A DNA stretch of 64,000 nucleotides from Plasmopara viticola (Eukaryota; Oomycota; Peronosporomycetes; Peronosporales; Peronosporaceae): assembly GCA_001695595.3 (NCBI GenBank), contig MBPM02000033.1, positions 248,001-312,000 of the forward strand, read 5' to 3'. Position 1 is the first letter of the stretch. Each line of letters begins with the position of its first letter. A model generated the notes under the pieces. That model was not told the DNA's origin, searched no databases, and was given only the letters and a program-made list of their open reading frames with translations. The position numbers were made by a program, and so were the translations under genes. This document shows, piece after piece, positions 60,500 to 64,000 of this stretch.

Positions 60500-61560
60500 C
60501 GACCAAGACGCATCGGAGATCTTCGGTGATTGTGTTCACCCACCACCTGCAGTCGGATCGCCTTTTCCAGTCGCTACGTCAGTCTGAAATCGCGTTTTTA
60601 TACAAGAAAGGCGAGCGTACGTGTCCGGGAAATTACCGATCTACGCCTTGATCTGTGCCGACTTGAAGGTTCTCTCCAAGACGCTCACGTTAAGACTGCA
60701 GTTGGTCTCAGCAAGCTTATTCACTCAAACCATAAGGCCTTCGTCAAGGGGCAGTCAATGCGTCACAATGTTCGTTTCCTTTCTGACCTACAAGGTCTGG
60801 TGACTGACCGAGATGCAGAGGCATATGCCGTGTTCCTGGACTTTGAGAAGGTATATCACTGTGTGAACTGGGACTATAAGTTCCGTGTACTTGCCCGTAT
60901 GGAATGTGGTAGTGCATCAATTGCATGGGTACGTCTCCTTGATACGGACCCGAAAGCACGGCTCATGATTGATGGCAACATCCGCGCTGTTGATTTTAAT
61001 GGTAAATAAGCCACTGGGGAGCCTGCTGCGTGCGCATGATGAGTACGGAGTCTGTTTGGCCGATTCTGACACGACCACGGGTGTATTCTTCGCAGATGAT
61101 ACGACAGGACTCAACAGCTCCATCGCCAACCTTCTGTCCCAGCTTATATTGTTCCAATCTTATTGTGCAGGGTTCGGAGCGAAGCGCAATCTTGGGAACT
61201 CGACCGTAAAATCGTTGAATCGTTCATTCAAGTGCCCACGTGTCCCTAGTCTGCGTTCACTTCGACGTGATGAATCTGTAAAGTATTTGGGGCTTCTCTT
61301 CAGTCAGGAGTCAGTCAAAGTAGCGACGGTGCATTTTCTGGATGAAAAATGGTTTGATGAATTTCTTCAGTGGTTCCGACGTGCCCGGACACTGCGTGGG
61401 GGATTACTAGTAGCTCTTACGATGGTGCTGTCTCGGTTGTGGCAATACACGGTGCCGGTGAATATCCCAGCCCCAACGGTGCGCAGGTGGCAGGCGTTAA
61501 TGAACAAGTTTGTGTTGACACGCCGCTATGACCCAGCCAGTAGTATTTCTACTTAATCTC
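60500..61560 (+). pseudogene. LINE reverse transcriptase
   Basis: Conserved LINE RT blocks are legible across frames: CPGNYR and ALICADLKVLSKTLTLRLQ, HKAFVKGQSM, AVFLDFEKVYHCVNW (with the first catalytic Asp), GVFFADDTTGL (the FADD form of the YxDD box) and VKYLGLLF. A stop at 61007-61009 and shifts near 60650 and 61000 break the protein. Confidence 0.88.
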
Positions 61561-62199
61561 CAAGGAATTTGCAGACCAGCGTCGAGAGGATGGTGGTCTG
61601 CAAGCTCCGAACATTGAAGCCCAATTGAAGAAGCAGCGCTTCCAGATCATGCAACAATTAATTATGGCAACCCGAAGGGCAGAGCGGAACTGATACACCT
61701 GGAGTGAAACTGATATTCCCAGATTATAGCCCATGGCATTCGTTAAATCTGCCGACAGTATACCCGTATCAAAAACGAAGAATGGTGCGATGGCTCGCCA
61801 TGTCTTTGCGGTAGAAACAAACGAGCGTGTAGTGGCACCAAGACAAGTGGACGGTGACGCATAGCGATCTACCCGATATCGACGAGTGCGCACACCTGTT
61901 GCTAAAACAAGTTTGGTAGCACGCCGACCGCTAGCTTGAGTATTTGGAACCAACCCGTTCGTCTGAGACAGAGCCCAACCGAAGCTTTTGAATGCATGTT
62001 GCGCGCCGATTCCTTCTCCGCTGCTTGTCCGACTTTTTTTGTGCAGGTAGTACGTGGCCTAGCTCCAGTGTGTTTGATGCGGCGTTCGTTGATAACACTC
62101 TAAAGCCTACGTCAGTCTACACGCAGTCTGTGATGGTGAAGAGATTCTACCGGGAGCTAACACAATTGGTAGAGTGGGTGTGTCCGTTGCGCAACCGAC

Positions 62200-62967
62200 C
62201 TGAAAGCGATGGTAGTACGACGCTACTGTATTGTGGCGTTGCGATATCCACGTGATTGTTCTACCTCCCCACCATTCCGAAGGAGCTACTTCTTCGTCTG
62301 CTGTGGTCGGCCCCGCTACCGCCCAAGCCCCACCCAGTTACCGAGCACTATCCTAAACGGACAATTGGTACTGCATTGGTTGCGTGGGTTGCACGTCGGC
62401 ACAAACGCCTGCGCCGTCTCCTGTTACCGATATTTGAGAATCTACAATCCGTGTGGCTTACCAGTTACTCCCGGTACACTCTCGCTTCTGGTTCTTGCAG
62501 AGCACCAATCTCGGGATCGTCTGTTGTGTGCGCGATGGTTGTACGGCAGTGGAAATGCTTCGCCACTTATTTTTTGAATGTACGCTTGCCCGTCGGCTAT
62601 GGTCGGTGATGCAACCCGCGTGGATGTGCTTCATCGAATCGCATCATGCATGGAGTGGTATCGCGTTCTCCAAGCTCCTCCCAGTGCGCCCCTACTGGGT
62701 AGAACCCAAGACTGTGGTATATGACGTGTGGAGTGTACTGTGTGCAGTGACGCTGCGCTTCATTTGGACCCATCGCAATCGTTGTCTCTTCGATGGCCGT
62801 CTTTCAGCACCAGCACTCCCAGATTTTGCGGTGATTTTCACGACTTCAATGCACACGTGCGCTACTGCCGCCGGAGGGTCCAAACACGCGAAGATGATAC
62901 CGTCTCACTCAACGCAGTACTGAATCAAATGAAGAGTGCACGCAACATGGTTTATTATCACGCATGA
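62200..62967 (+). pseudogene. LINE C-terminal cysteine/histidine segment
   Basis: CCVRDGCTAVEMLRHLFFEC followed by ARRLW matches the C-x2-4-C...H-x4-C signature near the end of L1-like ORF2 proteins (general form CxxC..E...HLF..C..A..LW). It lies in the frame 62453-62923, while neighbouring blocks lie in other frames. Confidence 0.65.
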
Positions 62968-63132
62968 TACGCTGTGGTCCGACACAAGCGTGTGGTATGA
63001 CAATGACGCCTGGTACCCCATATTTGAAACCCTTACAAACCAAGACCGTCACGACAACTTAAAAAATCAATTTGCTGTATGCATGTTTAGGTTATTAGCT
63101 AGTGACTTCTAACGCATTTAGAAGCCACTTGT

Positions 63133-63363
63133 CTAATTGTCTAATAAAGTCTCTTTCAATTTAAGCCGTCTACTAATCTTATCGATACGATCCTTAAAGG
63201 CAGGCATTTGTTTTATTTCGATATGTTGGTAATTTGTCACATTACTTGGATCGAGTGTTGAAAAACCATCTAGTGTTCCTTTCAATTCATGTACATTTAT
63301 TATTATTTGACTGTCAGCAAACACCCTTAACACTAATAGATAACGAAACCTAACTGCACGCAT
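63133..63363 (-). CDS. Possible last exon of the membrane-protein gene
   Basis: A 76-residue minus-strand frame lies directly after the TGA of the membrane protein and in the same frame. Its translation (INVHELKGTLDGFSTLDPSN ... KDRIDKISRRLKLKE) is charged and protein-like. It may be joined to the upstream exon by a small intron, for which candidate GT donor (63393) and AG acceptor (63311) sites exist but do not keep phase. It could alternatively mark a premature stop. Confidence 0.4.
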   Translation of the reverse strand: MRAVRFRYLLVLRVFADSQIIINVHELKGTLDGFSTLDPSNVTNYQHIEIKQMPAFKDRIDKISRRLKLKETLLDN

Positions 63364-64000
63364 TCACTGTAAAAAGTGTTGATGTGAATGTACATTAGAC
63401 GGATAGCTGGAAAAATCCGAAGGAGTTGGTGCGTCGTACGAGTTTTCGGTTGCAAACAACGGCGTGGACGCAAATCGATCCGACGTAAATTCGCAAAAAT
63501 CTTTCTTTCCTGTGCCTTGTGTCGGCGTCATAAAGCCTTCCGACGCATCGAATATATTAACGTCACTGTCATGGCCCGTATCAACCGTCATAAAGTGAAG
63601 ATTTTGCCTTTGGTTGCCAGCATTTTCCTGCAGGCGTTCCGAATCTTTCTGGTAGATGCTCTCGCGCTGAGCAAAGCTCGACCATTGCTTTAGCACTAGC
63701 ACAAACATTGTGACGTACCGCACAAAGAAGAGAAAGAAGATGAGCGAGTTGAAGATGACAAAGCCTTGCGCTACGATACCACGCCAGAACGAGCTCAACT
63801 CACTGGACGTGAGGAAAGCAAAGCAGCTCACTACGTTTACAATTGCTACGACACGAAGCCCCACTATAAAGACAAGCACCCAGCTAGCCGCAAAGGGGCG
63901 AATGATGAGCGCTACAACGACAAAGAGAAAGTGCGTAACCATCAGCGCGACCAGTTGAGTCGGTTCACCATGAATAGTACCAGTAACGATACCAAGAAAA
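63364..64000 (-). CDS. Multi-pass membrane protein, C-terminal part (runs off the window)
   Basis: The minus-strand frame is open from the right edge of the window to TGA 63364-63366, about 211 residues. It holds about three or four hydrophobic segments (VTHFLFVVVALIIRPFAASW, VLVFIVGLRVVAIVNVV, GFVIFNSLIFFLFFVRYV). A cytoplasmic-looking Ser/Thr-rich tail of about 90 residues follows (ASEGFMTPTQGTGKKDF). The upstream part, and so the family, lies outside the window. The layout resembles the end of a polytopic channel or transporter, but I do not recognise it. Confidence 0.65.
   Translation of the reverse strand, partial: FLGIVTGTIHGEPTQLVALMVTHFLFVVVALIIRPFAASWVLVFIVGLRVVAIVNVVSCFAFLTSSELSSFWRGIVAQGFVIFNSLIFFLFFVRYVTMFVLVLKQWSSFAQRESIYQKDSERLQENAGNQRQNLHFMTVDTGHDSDVNIFDASEGFMTPTQGTGKKDFCEFTSDRFASTPLFATENSYDAPTPSDFSSYPSNVHSHQHFLQ

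Larger units (their letters stand above)
58450..63065 (+). mobile_element. Degraded LINE (non-LTR retrotransposon)
   Basis: The plus strand carries, in order, remnants that may be ORF1 (58450-59229), an APE-type endonuclease segment (59273-59605), a reverse transcriptase (60500-61560) and a C-terminal Cys/His segment (about 62200-62967), as in L1-like elements. Domains are spread over all three frames with many stops, so the copy is dead. The left boundary is approximate. The right boundary is placed at a short A-run (63058-63066), which could be the remnant of a poly-A tail. Target-site duplications were not found. Confidence 0.85.

Noticed and set aside
1..64000. CRISPR arrays, bacterial operons or prophage
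   Set aside because: No regularly spaced direct repeats; spliceosomal introns and eukaryotic retroelements show that the DNA is eukaryotic.

Overview
The window looks like an oomycete (Peronosporales-type) chromosome segment. Genes are intron-poor, or carry short GT..AG introns of about 60-100 nt. There is a relic of a Crinkler (CRN) effector with a kinase-like C-terminus, a Ty3/gypsy chromovirus and a degraded LINE. Between them lie long AT-rich tracts full of stop codons. A downy mildew or Phytophthora relative is the most natural source; the species cannot be fixed from the sequence alone.

Layout. 1-527: 3' end of an acidic protein gene. 528-20049: a gene desert of about 19.5 kb holding small doubtful ORFs, a near-perfect 23-bp-arm hairpin (9831-9881) and a diverged repeat pair. 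20050-23773 (+): a multi-exon gene with a PHD-like zinc finger, an RG-rich block and a JmjC-like region. 26827-29014 (+): a SNF2-family helicase pseudogene. 29076-31613 (-): a complete molybdenum cofactor sulfurase. 31871-33590 (+): the broken CRN effector. 33701-34429 (-): a LURP-one/tubby-C-like protein. 37781-43671 (-): a Ty3/gypsy chromovirus with both LTRs, PBS, PPT and a broken polyprotein. 44184-44236 (-): a tRNA-like Pol III promoter pair, probably a SINE or tRNA relic.

47179-52241 is the densest genic stretch: a protein with a duplicated RLYxPD/CTFxP-type motif, a GNL1-type circularly permuted GTPase carrying a frameshift, a mitochondrial HscB/Jac1 co-chaperone whose six exons can be spliced in frame, and a conserved cysteine-rich protein with four exons. 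52242-58449 is again without recognisable genes. 58450-63065 (+) is a decayed LINE. The right edge (63133-64000, -) holds the C-terminal part of a multi-pass membrane protein that continues outside the window.

The functional genes are ordinary housekeeping or eukaryotic genes: MOCOS activates molybdoenzymes, GNL1-type GTPases act in ribosome biogenesis, and HscB acts in Fe-S cluster transfer. I see no bacterial-style operon or CRISPR array. The main points of interest are how genes have decayed (SNF2, CRN, gypsy, GNL1 frameshift), the JmjC-like architecture, and the repeated CTFxP-like protein.
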